Source: Marinospirillum insulare DSM 21763 (GTDB lineage Bacteria > Pseudomonadota > Gammaproteobacteria > Pseudomonadales > Halomonadaceae). From it: DNA of 64,000 nucleotides. Shown piece after piece: positions 35,523 through 43,626 of the stretch (the stretch's first letter is position 1; the number at the start of each line of letters is the position of its first letter). The DNA lies in NCBI RefSeq assembly GCF_000686905.1, contig NZ_JMLW01000004.1:107512-171511 (forward strand), given 5' to 3'. Under the pieces are notes generated by a model. The model worked only from the letters and a program-made list of their open reading frames with translations. It ran no database searches and was not told where the DNA came from. The position numbers were made by a program, and so were the translations under genes.

Positions 35523-36149
35523 GTGAATCTATCTTTACTAAACACTCTACAGAATGAAGCTCATGCGCTAGGTGCACTGTTTTATTACGGCCCTAGCCAT
35601 GAGGCTAGTGAAGGGTTGTTTCAAGCAATAAACGAAGGCAGCATTTCAGAGTTCTTACCCAACCTACCTGTCAATGAATGGCAAGCTGCCCTAGCTGAAC
35701 CCGATTTACACTCAGCTTGGCAAGCTAGCTTTTACGGCCCAGATTTTTTAGATGCACCACCTTGGGGTTCAGTTTATCTTGATCCTGAAAGGGTTGTTTT
35801 TGGCGTGTCACTCATTGAGTTAAGGTCATTCCTTAATGACCTTAAGCTAGAGCTAACTACCGATATGAATGAGCCAGAAGATCATTTTGGTTTATTATTA
35901 TTGCTAGTTGCACAACTTGCAGCAGAACAGCAAGCCAATCAATCTAAGGAAGTCTCTAACCCACTTGTCCAGCTTCTAACAGTTCACCTTTTACCTTGGA
36001 GTGAGCGTTACCTTAGCTGCCTATCGAATAGTGCCGAACATCCTTTTATTAAATGCTTAGCTGACTACTCAAGGTTACGCTTAGTTAATTGGCAAAAAGA
36101 ACTGAACCTAAAGCCAATTATTAAAGATTTATATTGGCCAATAACCTAG
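35523..36149 (+). CDS. TorD/DmsD family redox-enzyme maturation chaperone
   Basis: 208 aa, all-helical. The segment PPWGSVYLDPERVVFG (TorD: P-x-D-S-x-Y-L) and the FGLLLLLVAQLAAEQQ helix identify the TorD/DmsD family, which binds Tat signals of molybdoenzymes and proofreads cofactor insertion. Start is GTG with a weak SD. Last gene of dmsABC-torD, immediately downstream of dmsC by five bases. Confidence 0.85.
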   Translation: MNLSLLNTLQNEAHALGALFYYGPSHEASEGLFQAINEGSISEFLPNLPVNEWQAALAEPDLHSAWQASFYGPDFLDAPPWGSVYLDPERVVFGVSLIELRSFLNDLKLELTTDMNEPEDHFGLLLLLVAQLAAEQQANQSKEVSNPLVQLLTVHLLPWSERYLSCLSNSAEHPFIKCLADYSRLRLVNWQKELNLKPIIKDLYWPIT

Positions 36150-36156
36150 TGTGTTT

Positions 36157-36807
36157 TTAAAATACAGGCCTTAAAGACAGGTCTCTAATAACTAGGTTCA
36201 TACCCTCTGACTCAACCAAGCCTTTTTCTTCTAAGTCTTTTAAAACACGACCTGCCATTTCTCTAGAGCAACCTACGAGTTGCGCTATTTCTTGCCGTGT
36301 AATACGTACCTGCATTCCATCTGGGTGAGTCATAGCATCTGGCTGCTTGGCTAGCTCTAATAAAGTACGAGCGACTCTGCCTGTTACATCTAAAAAGGCT
36401 AGATCACCCACTTTTTCTGTGGTTGCACGTAAACGGACTGCTAGTTGGTTTCCTAATAAAAACCAAAGGCATTGCTGTTCTTTTGCTAAGGCTGTAAAGC
36501 GCTGATAGCTCATTTCTGCTAATTCACAATCGCTTTTAGCTCTAACCCAGGCGCTACGACTATATATTTCATCAAACAAGCCTAGCTCACCAAAAAACTC
36601 GCCTTTATTAAGGTAAGAAATGATCATTTCTCGACCCTGTTCATCTTCAATGTAAACTGCCACACTGCCTTTAAGAATATAATAAACAGAATGTGCATCT
36701 TCGCCTGCATGAATAACAAGCGATTTTTTGTTATAACGTCGCTTATGCGCTTGCTCTAAAAATACGGCTAGAGCTTCTTGTTTAACATCTGCATAGGGCG
36801 AGTTCAT
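36157..36807 (-). CDS. crp: cAMP receptor protein Crp/Vfr
   Basis: Global regulator, 216 aa from the ATG at 36807, which has GGAAGGAAA upstream; an in-frame start at 36852 has none. Cyclic-nucleotide-binding domain with [20 protein letters not shown] (Glu and Arg/Ser of the cAMP phosphate cassette intact). The DNA-binding helix is [19 protein letters not shown]. The segment [20 protein letters not shown] is nearly identical to Crp/Vfr. Adjacent to the divergent osmC-like gene, as crp is to yhfA in E. coli. No FeS cysteines, so it is not FNR. Confidence 0.94.
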   Translation of the reverse strand: MNSPYADVKQEALAVFLEQAHKRRYNKKSLVIHAGEDAHSVYYILKGSVAVYIEDEQGREMIISYLNKGEFFGELGLFDEIYSRSAWVRAKSDCELAEMSYQRFTALAKEQQCLWFLLGNQLAVRLRATTEKVGDLAFLDVTGRVARTLLELAKQPDAMTHPDGMQVRITRQEIAQLVGCSREMAGRVLKDLEEKGLVESEGMNLVIRDLSLRPVF

Positions 36808-36989
36808 GTACTTTCCTTCCATGTTTTTATAAAATTTGAAATGCAATAACACCCTAAGCCAATAAGCCTAAGGTGTCACGAGAATACAAAGCTATCTTTG
36901 GGTAGTTACAGAGCATGTAAGTCTGCAAGCTGTAAATTAAGAATAAGTATAGATGGTAATAGAAATTTTACACCGACGGAGATCACAAA

Positions 36990-37409
36990 ATGCAAGCAAA
37001 GGTTAAATGGACAGACGGAGTACAGTTTGTCGCTGAGTCTGGTTCAGGTCATGCTCTAGTTGTAGATGGTGCCGCCGAAGCAGGTGGGCGCAACACAGGG
37101 CCAAGACCCATGGAATTATTGTTAATGGGACTAGGTGCTTGCAGTAGCTATGATGTGGTATCTATTTTAAAAAAATCTAGACAAAATATTATTGATTGCC
37201 AAGCTTCTGTTGAAGCCGAAAGAGTGGATGCTGTGCCTGCTATCTTTAGTAAAATACACCTGCACTTTGTTGTGACAGGTAAAGACTTAAAACCGGCCCA
37301 AGTTGAACGTGCAGTTAGCTTATCTGCAGAAAAATACTGCTCTGCTTCTATTATGCTGGGCAAGGGTGGCGTAGACATTACTCATAGCCATGAAGTGGTT
37401 GAAATCTAA
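36990..37409 (+). CDS. OsmC family protein (YhfA-like)
   Basis: OsmC/Ohr-fold protein of 139 aa. GRNTGPRPMELLLMGLGACS contains the first Cys; the second sits in LSAEKYCSASIML. Both Cys of the peroxidase site are present, so thiol-peroxidase activity is possible. It lies divergently next to crp, as E. coli yhfA does. SD GGAG. Ends before a bidirectional terminator. Confidence 0.9.
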   Translation: MQAKVKWTDGVQFVAESGSGHALVVDGAAEAGGRNTGPRPMELLLMGLGACSSYDVVSILKKSRQNIIDCQASVEAERVDAVPAIFSKIHLHFVVTGKDLKPAQVERAVSLSAEKYCSASIMLGKGGVDITHSHEVVEI

Positions 37410-37436
37410 ACTAGTTAACCCCTAAAAAACTTAAAT

Positions 37437-37472
37437 AAGACCTTCTTAGCACTAGCCAGAAGGTCTTTTTTA
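37437..37472. terminator. Bidirectional rho-independent terminator
   Basis: Perfect 10-bp stem AAGACCTTCT / AGAAGGTCTT (37437-37446 and 37458-37467) with 11-base loop, T-tract on the right and A-rich sequence on the left. Serves the converging osmC-like gene and the carboxynorspermidine dehydrogenase gene. Confidence 0.9.
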
Positions 37473-37478
37473 ATACTG

Positions 37479-38720
37479 CTAAGAGAAAGTAAGTGGACGC
37501 TCACCTTGCTCATCACGAATGTTAGTTGTTAAACCCATTTGATTGAGCAGGTTTAAAAAAGGTGTAGGTGGCAACTCTTCTACATTCACCATCTTCTCTA
37601 CATCCCAAATACCTTGAGCAACTAAAATGGCCGCTGCCACAGGTGGCACACCCGCGGTATAAGAAATACCCTGAGAACCCACTTCGTTATATGCTTCTTT
37701 ATGATCTACAACATTATAAATAAAAACTTCATGCTCTTTACCATCTTTTTTACCTTTGACTAAATCACCAATGCAAGTTTTCCCAGTGTAGTCAGCTGCT
37801 AAAGATGTTGGATCTGGCAGTACCGCCTTTACCAGTTTTAACGGTACAACTTCTAAACCCTCTGCTGTTTTAACAGGCTGCTCTGATAACAAGCCTAAAC
37901 TATTTAAAACAGTAAACACATTAATGTAATGCTCACCAAAACCCATCCAAAAGCGTATATCGGGCACATCAAGGTTTTTAGATAAAGAATGAATTTCATC
38001 GTGCCCTGTTAGATAGCTAGTTCTTTCACCCACCACTGGCAAGTCATCGGTACGCTTCACTTCAAACATTTTATTTTTTGTCCACTGGCTATTTTGCCAG
38101 GACCAAACTCGACCGGTAAATTCACGGAAGTTAATTTCTGGGTCAAAGTTGGTTGCAAAATAACGGCCATGGTCACCCGCATTAATGTCAATAATGTCGA
38201 TAGAGCTAAGGGTATCGAAGTAGTCTTGCTTGGCTAAGGCTGCATAGGCATTCACTACACCTGGATCAAACCCAACACCTAAAATGGCGGTAATTTTTTT
38301 CTCTGTACATAGCTCTTTACGCTTCCATTCGTAATTGCCATACCAAGGTGGCTCTTCACAAATTTTGTTTGGCTCTTCGTGGATAGCTGTATCTAAATAA
38401 GCAGCACCCGTTTCTATGCAGGCACTAAGAACGGACATATTAATAAAGGCTGAACCAACATTAATAACGATCTGAGATTGGGTTTCACGAATTAAAGCAG
38501 CTGTAGCAGCTACATCTAAAGCATCCAATGCATAACACTGAATTGTTCCTGCTAGCTTCATGCTGTCTTTTTCTACAACACTTTTAGCGATGGCTTCGCA
38601 TTTTTCTAAAGTACGAGAAGCCAAAGCTATCTGGCCAAGAAGATCGTTATTCTGCGCACACTTATGTGCAACAACCTGGGCGACACCACCAGCACCAATA
38701 ATCAGAACGTTTTTTTTCAT
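37479..38720 (-). CDS. Carboxynorspermidine dehydrogenase (Lys1-like)
   Basis: Saccharopine-dehydrogenase-fold enzyme, 413 aa, that condenses diaminopropane or putrescine with aspartate semialdehyde using NADPH to form carboxy(nor)spermidine. N-terminal Rossmann GAGGVAQVVAHKCAQN; GVGFDPGVVNAYAALA and SQGISYTAGVPPVAAAILVA further on. The next gene encodes the matching decarboxylase, which fixes the assignment. This alternative polyamine route replaces SpeE/SpeD and is common in Vibrio and relatives. ATG with SD GGACCTAAA. Confidence 0.93.
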   Translation of the reverse strand: MKKNVLIIGAGGVAQVVAHKCAQNNDLLGQIALASRTLEKCEAIAKSVVEKDSMKLAGTIQCYALDALDVAATAALIRETQSQIVINVGSAFINMSVLSACIETGAAYLDTAIHEEPNKICEEPPWYGNYEWKRKELCTEKKITAILGVGFDPGVVNAYAALAKQDYFDTLSSIDIIDINAGDHGRYFATNFDPEINFREFTGRVWSWQNSQWTKNKMFEVKRTDDLPVVGERTSYLTGHDEIHSLSKNLDVPDIRFWMGFGEHYINVFTVLNSLGLLSEQPVKTAEGLEVVPLKLVKAVLPDPTSLAADYTGKTCIGDLVKGKKDGKEHEVFIYNVVDHKEAYNEVGSQGISYTAGVPPVAAAILVAQGIWDVEKMVNVEELPPTPFLNLLNQMGLTTNIRDEQGERPLTFS

Positions 38721-38760
38721 TTTAGGTCCAACTCCACTTTAAATAGGGTTCAAGCAGGGC

Positions 38761-39858
38761 TCAGGAGAGCCCTTGCACAAAGTCGTTGTAAGTGAACTCC
38801 TTAACGAGCTCTACACAACCATCTAGCTGCTTAATTGCAATGGCAGGCATTTTTACACCGTTAAACCAATTTTTCTTAACCATCGTATAACCAGCTGTAT
38901 CTTGAAAAGACAGCCGATCACCTATTTGCAAAGGCTTTTCAAATTTAAACTCACCAAAAATATCACCAGCTAAACACGATTTACCACAAACCATATAATC
39001 ATGCTCGCCTTGATTGGGCAGCAGTTTGGCTGCTTCACGGTAAATAAGCAGGTCTAACAAGTGGGCTTCTATTGAACTATCAACAATTGCCAGATGCTTA
39101 CCATTAAACAAGGTGTCTAACACGGTGACTTCTAAAGAACAGCTATTGGTAATCGCTGCTTCACCCGGTTCTAAATAAACCTGTACGCCCCAAGTTTGCG
39201 CGAAGCTTTTAAGGCGCTGGCAGAAGGCATCTATTGGGTAATTTTCACCCGTAAAATGAATACCACCACCTAGGCTGACCCATTTCACTTGCTTTAGTAG
39301 CTCACCAAAGCGGGCTTCAATACCCGTTAACATTTCATCAAAGCGTTCAAAGCTATCGTTTTCACAATTATTGTGGAACATAAAGCCAGAAACTTTATCA
39401 ATAACGGAGGTAATTTTAGCTGGGTCGTGTTCACCTAAACGGCTAAAAGGGCGGGCAGGGTCGGCTAGACTAAACTCGGAAGTGCTAACGCCTGGGTTAA
39501 CTCGCAAACCTCGCGTATGCTCACGGGAGACGCTTGCAAAGCGTTCTAGCTGACTAATCGAATTAAAAATAATTTTGTCGCTGTTGGCTAAAACTTCAGC
39601 CATTTCATTGTCAGCATAGGCGACACTATAAGCATGGGTTTCGCCAGCAAATTTTTCACGGCCAAGTTTTACTTCAAAAAGTGAGGAGGAAGTGGTGCCA
39701 TCCATATAGTCTTGCATTAAATCAAACACAGACCAGGTGGCAAAGCACTTAAGTGCTAGAAGGGCTTTAGCGCCTGACTGCTGACGAACATAGGCAATTT
39801 TTTCCATGTTCTTTAGCAATAGGCTTTTATCAATTAGGTAATAGGGCGTTTTTAGCAT
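38761..39858 (-). CDS. nspC: Carboxynorspermidine decarboxylase NspC
   Basis: PLP-dependent fold-III decarboxylase, 365 aa, that makes (nor)spermidine from the dehydrogenase product. PLP-lysine region QSGAKALLALKCFATWSVF; glycine-rich PLP-phosphate segment KWVSLGGGIHF; CGKSCLAGDIFG with the Cys of the active site. The ATG at 39858 has GAGG six bases away; a GTG at 39870 is in frame but less good. First gene of the polyamine pair, preceded by an 11-bp hairpin. Confidence 0.94.
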   Translation of the reverse strand: MLKTPYYLIDKSLLLKNMEKIAYVRQQSGAKALLALKCFATWSVFDLMQDYMDGTTSSSLFEVKLGREKFAGETHAYSVAYADNEMAEVLANSDKIIFNSISQLERFASVSREHTRGLRVNPGVSTSEFSLADPARPFSRLGEHDPAKITSVIDKVSGFMFHNNCENDSFERFDEMLTGIEARFGELLKQVKWVSLGGGIHFTGENYPIDAFCQRLKSFAQTWGVQVYLEPGEAAITNSCSLEVTVLDTLFNGKHLAIVDSSIEAHLLDLLIYREAAKLLPNQGEHDYMVCGKSCLAGDIFGEFKFEKPLQIGDRLSFQDTAGYTMVKKNWFNGVKMPAIAIKQLDGCVELVKEFTYNDFVQGLS

Positions 39859-39871
39859 CGCAAGCCTCACA

Positions 39872-39900
39872 CTTAAACCCAGCTTTAAACTGGGTTTAAG
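39872..39900. other. Perfect 11-bp hairpin upstream of nspC
   Basis: CTTAAACCCAG / CTGGGTTTAAG with a 7-base loop, in the 65-base gap between coq7 and nspC. It ends about 13 bases before the nspC ATG and overlaps neither SD nor start. No U-tract on either strand, so a simple terminator is unlikely; it may process the mRNA, weaken readthrough or respond to polyamines. Role unassigned. Confidence 0.5.
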
Positions 39901-39923
39901 CTTAGTGTTAGCAAAGCGCGCGA

Positions 39924-40571
39924 TTATATACGATAAACACTCTTAGTCATTACTTTTGATACTAATGACATGGCTTTTTTAACTGGGGTAGGAAACTCTA
40001 TACCACCAGCACTTAAAGCCCACTCAGCATGCTGCGCTTCATCTTCATGCATTTGGCGCAAGATAGCCCGAGAACGCTCATCTTGTGCAGGCAAAGACTC
40101 AAAGTGCTCTTCTAAATGCTGGCACACTTGATCTTCAGTTGCCGCAACAAAACCTAAGCTGTATTTATCGCCTGCTAAACCTGCCGCCGCACCTATACCA
40201 AAAGATAAGCCGTAAAAGATGGGGTTAAGCAAACTGGTTCGGCTATCTAGTTCTTGAAGGCGCTGATCGCACCAGGCTAGGTGGTCTATCTCTTCTTCAG
40301 CCGCTTGCGTCATTTGTTCGCGCACTTCTTCCAATTTAGCCGTTGCCGCTTGGCCTTGATAAAGTGCTTGAGCACAAACTTCACCTGTGTGGTTAATACG
40401 CATCAAACCTGCCGCATGGCGACGCTCTGCATCGTCCATATCAGCTTGTTCATGTCCTAATGCTGGGTTAGGCCTGTGAGGCTGAGCCGCTTTAGGCACT
40501 AGGGTACGCAAAAGCACATCAAACTGGCTAATCAATTGATCAACCTTGGTTTCTTGTCTGGGAAGAGACAT
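39924..40571 (-). CDS. coq7: Ubiquinone di-iron hydroxylase Coq7
   Basis: 2-Polyprenyl-3-methyl-6-methoxy-1,4-benzoquinone monooxygenase, 215 aa, of ubiquinone synthesis. Di-iron site: [16 protein letters not shown] (E), [13 protein letters not shown] (E, H), and [12 protein letters not shown] (E, H). Family length. Strong SD (GGAGGG). Coq7 replaces UbiF in Pseudomonas-like genera, which fits the organism guess. Located downstream of ackA. Confidence 0.95.
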   Translation of the reverse strand: MSLPRQETKVDQLISQFDVLLRTLVPKAAQPHRPNPALGHEQADMDDAERRHAAGLMRINHTGEVCAQALYQGQAATAKLEEVREQMTQAAEEEIDHLAWCDQRLQELDSRTSLLNPIFYGLSFGIGAAAGLAGDKYSLGFVAATEDQVCQHLEEHFESLPAQDERSRAILRQMHEDEAQHAEWALSAGGIEFPTPVKKAMSLVSKVMTKSVYRI

Positions 40572-40592
40572 ACCACCCTCCTGATTTAAACC

Positions 40593-41825
40593 TTACCAAG
40601 TTAAAGCAACACCTAGCTGCTTTAACGTATGGCGAGCAATCATTTTTTCTTCATTGGTCGGAATCGCAAATACCCTCACTCGGCTATCATCAGCAGAAAT
40701 CAGGTATTCGTTAGCCGCGTTACGCGCAGGGTCTAGTTTCATACCTAACCAAGCATTTTCTTTAACCACAGCTGCACGCAAATCAGCATCGTTTTCACCC
40801 ACACCGCCAGTGAAAACAAACACATCTAAACCACCTAAAGCCGCTGCTAAAGAGCCTGTTTCACGTGCTATACGATAAACCAGCATATCAATGGCTTTTT
40901 TAGCCAGTGGGTCGTCTGATTTTTTCAAGGTTAGCATGTCTGAAGAAATGCCACCCGAAACACCAAACCAGCCACATTCTTTGTAAAGGAAGCTTTCTAA
41001 CTGCTTAGCGTCCCAGCCTTTTTCTTGCATAAGGTAAAGCATAACACCTGGGTCTAGCTGACCAGAACGCGTACCCATAGGCAAGCCTTCTACAGCAGTA
41101 AAGCCCATAGTAGAAGCTAGGCTTTCACCCTTAGAAATAGCACACATAGAACTACCCGCACCCAAATGGGCAACCAGTAGTTTTTGTTTGGCTAGATCAG
41201 CATCTAAGCGCTCTAACTTGTCATGAATGTATTCATAAGACAGACCGTGGAAGCCATAACGACGAATACCTTCTTCGGTGAGTTTTTGAGGAATCGCAAA
41301 CTCACGCGCTACAACAGGTGTAGTGCTGTGGAAGGCAGTATCAAAACAGGCAACCTGAGGGCTATCGGGTAAAAACTCACGGCAAAGGTGAATCAGCTTA
41401 AGGTTATAGGGCTGATGCAAAGGTGCAAGCGGAACAAGTGTTTCTAAAAATTCGAGAACCTCTGTATCAACCACTACTGGTTCAGCATAACGATCACCGC
41501 CATGCACAACCCTGTGACCTACCCAAGCTACTTTAAAGTGGGGCGTGTTGGTTTCTATCCACTCTAACACCACTTTTAATGCACTGGCGTGAGCTTGCTG
41601 ATTAGCTACATCTAGCTGTTCTGCTGTTAAGGTTTCTTTGTCGACAAGAATGCCATCTGGATTAACACTATGGTCATAAATTTCTAAACGGGCTGGGCCA
41701 GCCAAATTGGCAACTTTAACCCGAAAGTGCTGATTAATTTCATCGCCCTGCACATCAAACAAAGAACATTTTAAGCTTGAAGAACCAGCGTTGATAATCA
41801 ACACCATATTAGTTTTAGCGGTCAT
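40593..41825 (-). CDS. ackA: Acetate kinase AckA
   Basis: Forms acetyl phosphate and ADP from acetate and ATP or the reverse. 410 aa. INAGSSSLKCSLFD at the N-terminus (phosphate-binding), FHSTTPVVAREFAIP, GFHGLSYEY, HLGAGSSMCAI, MGFTAVEGLPMGTRSG and FTGGVGENDADLR cover all family motifs. Follows the phosphotransacetylase by three bases; together they give the acetyl-CoA/acetyl-P/acetate overflow route. The short form phosphotransacetylase is non-homologous to long E. coli Pta domains at its ends. Confidence 0.96.
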   Translation of the reverse strand: MTAKTNMVLIINAGSSSLKCSLFDVQGDEINQHFRVKVANLAGPARLEIYDHSVNPDGILVDKETLTAEQLDVANQQAHASALKVVLEWIETNTPHFKVAWVGHRVVHGGDRYAEPVVVDTEVLEFLETLVPLAPLHQPYNLKLIHLCREFLPDSPQVACFDTAFHSTTPVVAREFAIPQKLTEEGIRRYGFHGLSYEYIHDKLERLDADLAKQKLLVAHLGAGSSMCAISKGESLASTMGFTAVEGLPMGTRSGQLDPGVMLYLMQEKGWDAKQLESFLYKECGWFGVSGGISSDMLTLKKSDDPLAKKAIDMLVYRIARETGSLAAALGGLDVFVFTGGVGENDADLRAAVVKENAWLGMKLDPARNAANEYLISADDSRVRVFAIPTNEEKMIARHTLKQLGVALTW

Positions 41826-41828
41826 TAT

Positions 41829-42803
41829 TTACTCCAGACGACCCAGTTTACGTGCAACCATAACAGCCACTGCACAAGAAGATAGACGCTCAAGAGATTT
41901 AGCCGCTCGACTAGTTAAGATAACTGGCACACGCGCACCCATAACAATACCGGCTGCTTTTGCACTGGCTAGGTATTGCAACTGCTTAGCAAACATATTC
42001 GCCGACTCTAAATCGGGCGCCATTAGAATATCAACATCGCCAGGCACTTCAGACTTAATGCCTTTGTCTAAGGCTGCTTCTAAAGAAATAGCATTATCGA
42101 AAGCTAAAGGACCATCAACAACTGCGCCTGTAATTTGTCCACGATCAAGCATTTTACAAAGTGCAGCAGCATCTAAGGTTGATTGAATGTTTGGCTTAAT
42201 TTTTTCAACAGCAGAAAGAATGGCTGCTTTAGGCATTTCAATACCTAAAGCGTGAGCACAATCGATAGCATTTTGTAAAATATCACGCTTTTCCATTAGT
42301 TTTGGCGCAATATTAATAGCTGCATCGGTAATGAATAATGTTTTGTGGTAACTAGGAACGTCCATTACAAAAATATGTGAAAGACGACTTTCGGTACGCA
42401 AACCATTTTCTTTGGCAACTACCGCGCCTAATAACTCAGCGGTCGCTATAGAACCTTTCATCAGTGCGTGCACTTCACCACACTGTGCCATTTTTGCTGC
42501 TACATGGGCCGCTTCATGGCTGTGCTCTGTATTAACAATTTTGTAGTCTTTTAAATCTAAACCTGCTTCTTCAGCAACAGCACGAATTTTTTTCTCTGGA
42601 CCTACTAGAAAAGGAATAATAATAGTTGCTTCAGCTGCTTCTATAGCACCTTGCAGACTATTGACATCAGTAGGGTGCACCACAGCGGTTGGAACCGGCG
42701 CTGCATCCTTGGCTTGCTGTAAAATAGATTCCAAACGAAAGTGTTTTACATCCTTATCTTTCGGTGCGTGAGGTGCTAATACCTTCTTGATTGCATCATT
42801 CAT
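41829..42803 (-). CDS. Short phosphate acetyl/butyryl-transferase
   Basis: Phosphotransacetylase-family enzyme, 324 aa from the ATG at 42803 (the GAGGA SD lies 11 bases away; a TTG at 42821 is in frame). Contains AQCGEVHALMKGSIATAELL, ESRLSHIFVMDVPSYHKTLF, FITDAAINIAPKL, VDGPLAFDNAIS and DILMAPDLESANMFAKQLQY. Its shortness (no N-terminal DRTGG domain) is like phosphotransbutyrylase and the short Pta of Pseudomonas. Coupled to ackA by a 3-base gap, so acetyl-CoA is the likely substrate. Confidence 0.88.
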   Translation of the reverse strand: MNDAIKKVLAPHAPKDKDVKHFRLESILQQAKDAAPVPTAVVHPTDVNSLQGAIEAAEATIIIPFLVGPEKKIRAVAEEAGLDLKDYKIVNTEHSHEAAHVAAKMAQCGEVHALMKGSIATAELLGAVVAKENGLRTESRLSHIFVMDVPSYHKTLFITDAAINIAPKLMEKRDILQNAIDCAHALGIEMPKAAILSAVEKIKPNIQSTLDAAALCKMLDRGQITGAVVDGPLAFDNAISLEAALDKGIKSEVPGDVDILMAPDLESANMFAKQLQYLASAKAAGIVMGARVPVILTSRAAKSLERLSSCAVAVMVARKLGRLE

Positions 42804-42872
42804 GTTTCTAGGATTCCTCAAATTTAAAAAAACTACTTTTACTACCTAAGCAGGCCGCTTAACTGATACTGA

Positions 42873-43217
42873 TCAGCCAGGAGGCCAGCTCAAACTACGG
42901 CCAGCCAATACATGCATATGAATATGCCATACTGTTTGACCACCATCTTCATTACAGTTCATCACTGTGCGGTAACCCGCCTCAGCAAAACCTAATTCTT
43001 TAGCTAGCTTTGCAGCCACTACCTGTAAACGACCTGCTAAAGCCTCATCGCCATCTTTTAAGTCGTTCAAAGTAGTAATATGACGCTTAGGTATGACTAA
43101 TAGATGATGCGGTGCCTTTGGGTCAATATCATTAAAGGCAATCACTTGATCGTCTTCAAAAACTACAGTTGCTGGCAACTCATGCTTAGCTATTTTACAA
43201 AAAATACAGTCTTGCAT
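42873..43217 (-). CDS. hinT: HIT family protein (HinT-like)
   Basis: Histidine-triad hydrolase/transferase acting on nucleoside phosphoramidates, 114 aa. The triad HIHMHVLAGR is present with the PKRHITTL segment and DCIFCKIAKHELPATVVFED start. Preceded by SD GGAGGTG. Lies downstream of fdxA. Confidence 0.92.
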   Translation of the reverse strand: MQDCIFCKIAKHELPATVVFEDDQVIAFNDIDPKAPHHLLVIPKRHITTLNDLKDGDEALAGRLQVVAAKLAKELGFAEAGYRTVMNCNEDGGQTVWHIHMHVLAGRSLSWPPG

Positions 43218-43269
43218 TGGACACCTCCAAGTTATTATTTTTTATTCAGTCGTCCTAACTTAGCTCACT

Positions 43270-43593
43270 TTAGCGTTCTAGGTACTTAAGCTTATCTGTT
43301 TTACCATCCCACTCTGCGGCATCAGGTAGTGGGTCTACCTGTTCAGATATATTAGGCCAAACCTCAGCTAACTCTGCATTTAACTCTATATAGTTTTTCA
43401 TATTTGCAGGTAGTTCGTCCTCAGAGTAAATGGCATCTGCTGGGCATTCAGGCTCACACAAAGCACAGTCTATACATTCATCTGGGTGAATCACTAAAAA
43501 GTTAGGCCCCTCATAAAAACAGTCTACTGGGCAAACCTCTACACAATCTGTGTATTTACAGCGAATACAGTTCTCAGTTACTACAAAAGTCAC
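43270..43593 (-). CDS. fdxA: Seven-iron ferredoxin FdxA
   Basis: [3Fe-4S][4Fe-4S] ferredoxin of 107 aa. Cysteines in [20 protein letters not shown] and [17 protein letters not shown], followed by the long C-terminal helix of Azotobacter-type FdI ([17 protein letters not shown]). Start is GTG with an excellent SD (GAGGAGG). Next to mutS, as in Pseudomonas. Confidence 0.94.
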   Translation of the reverse strand: MTFVVTENCIRCKYTDCVEVCPVDCFYEGPNFLVIHPDECIDCALCEPECPADAIYSEDELPANMKNYIELNAELAEVWPNISEQVDPLPDAAEWDGKTDKLKYLER

Positions 43594-43626
43594 CTGAGCC
43601 TCCTCAATTTAATAATTATAATGTTT

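Noticed and set aside
36157..36807. Assignment of the Crp/Fnr-family gene as the FNR that reads the dms palindrome
   Set aside because: It lacks N-terminal FeS cysteines and matches Crp/Vfr closely along its whole length.
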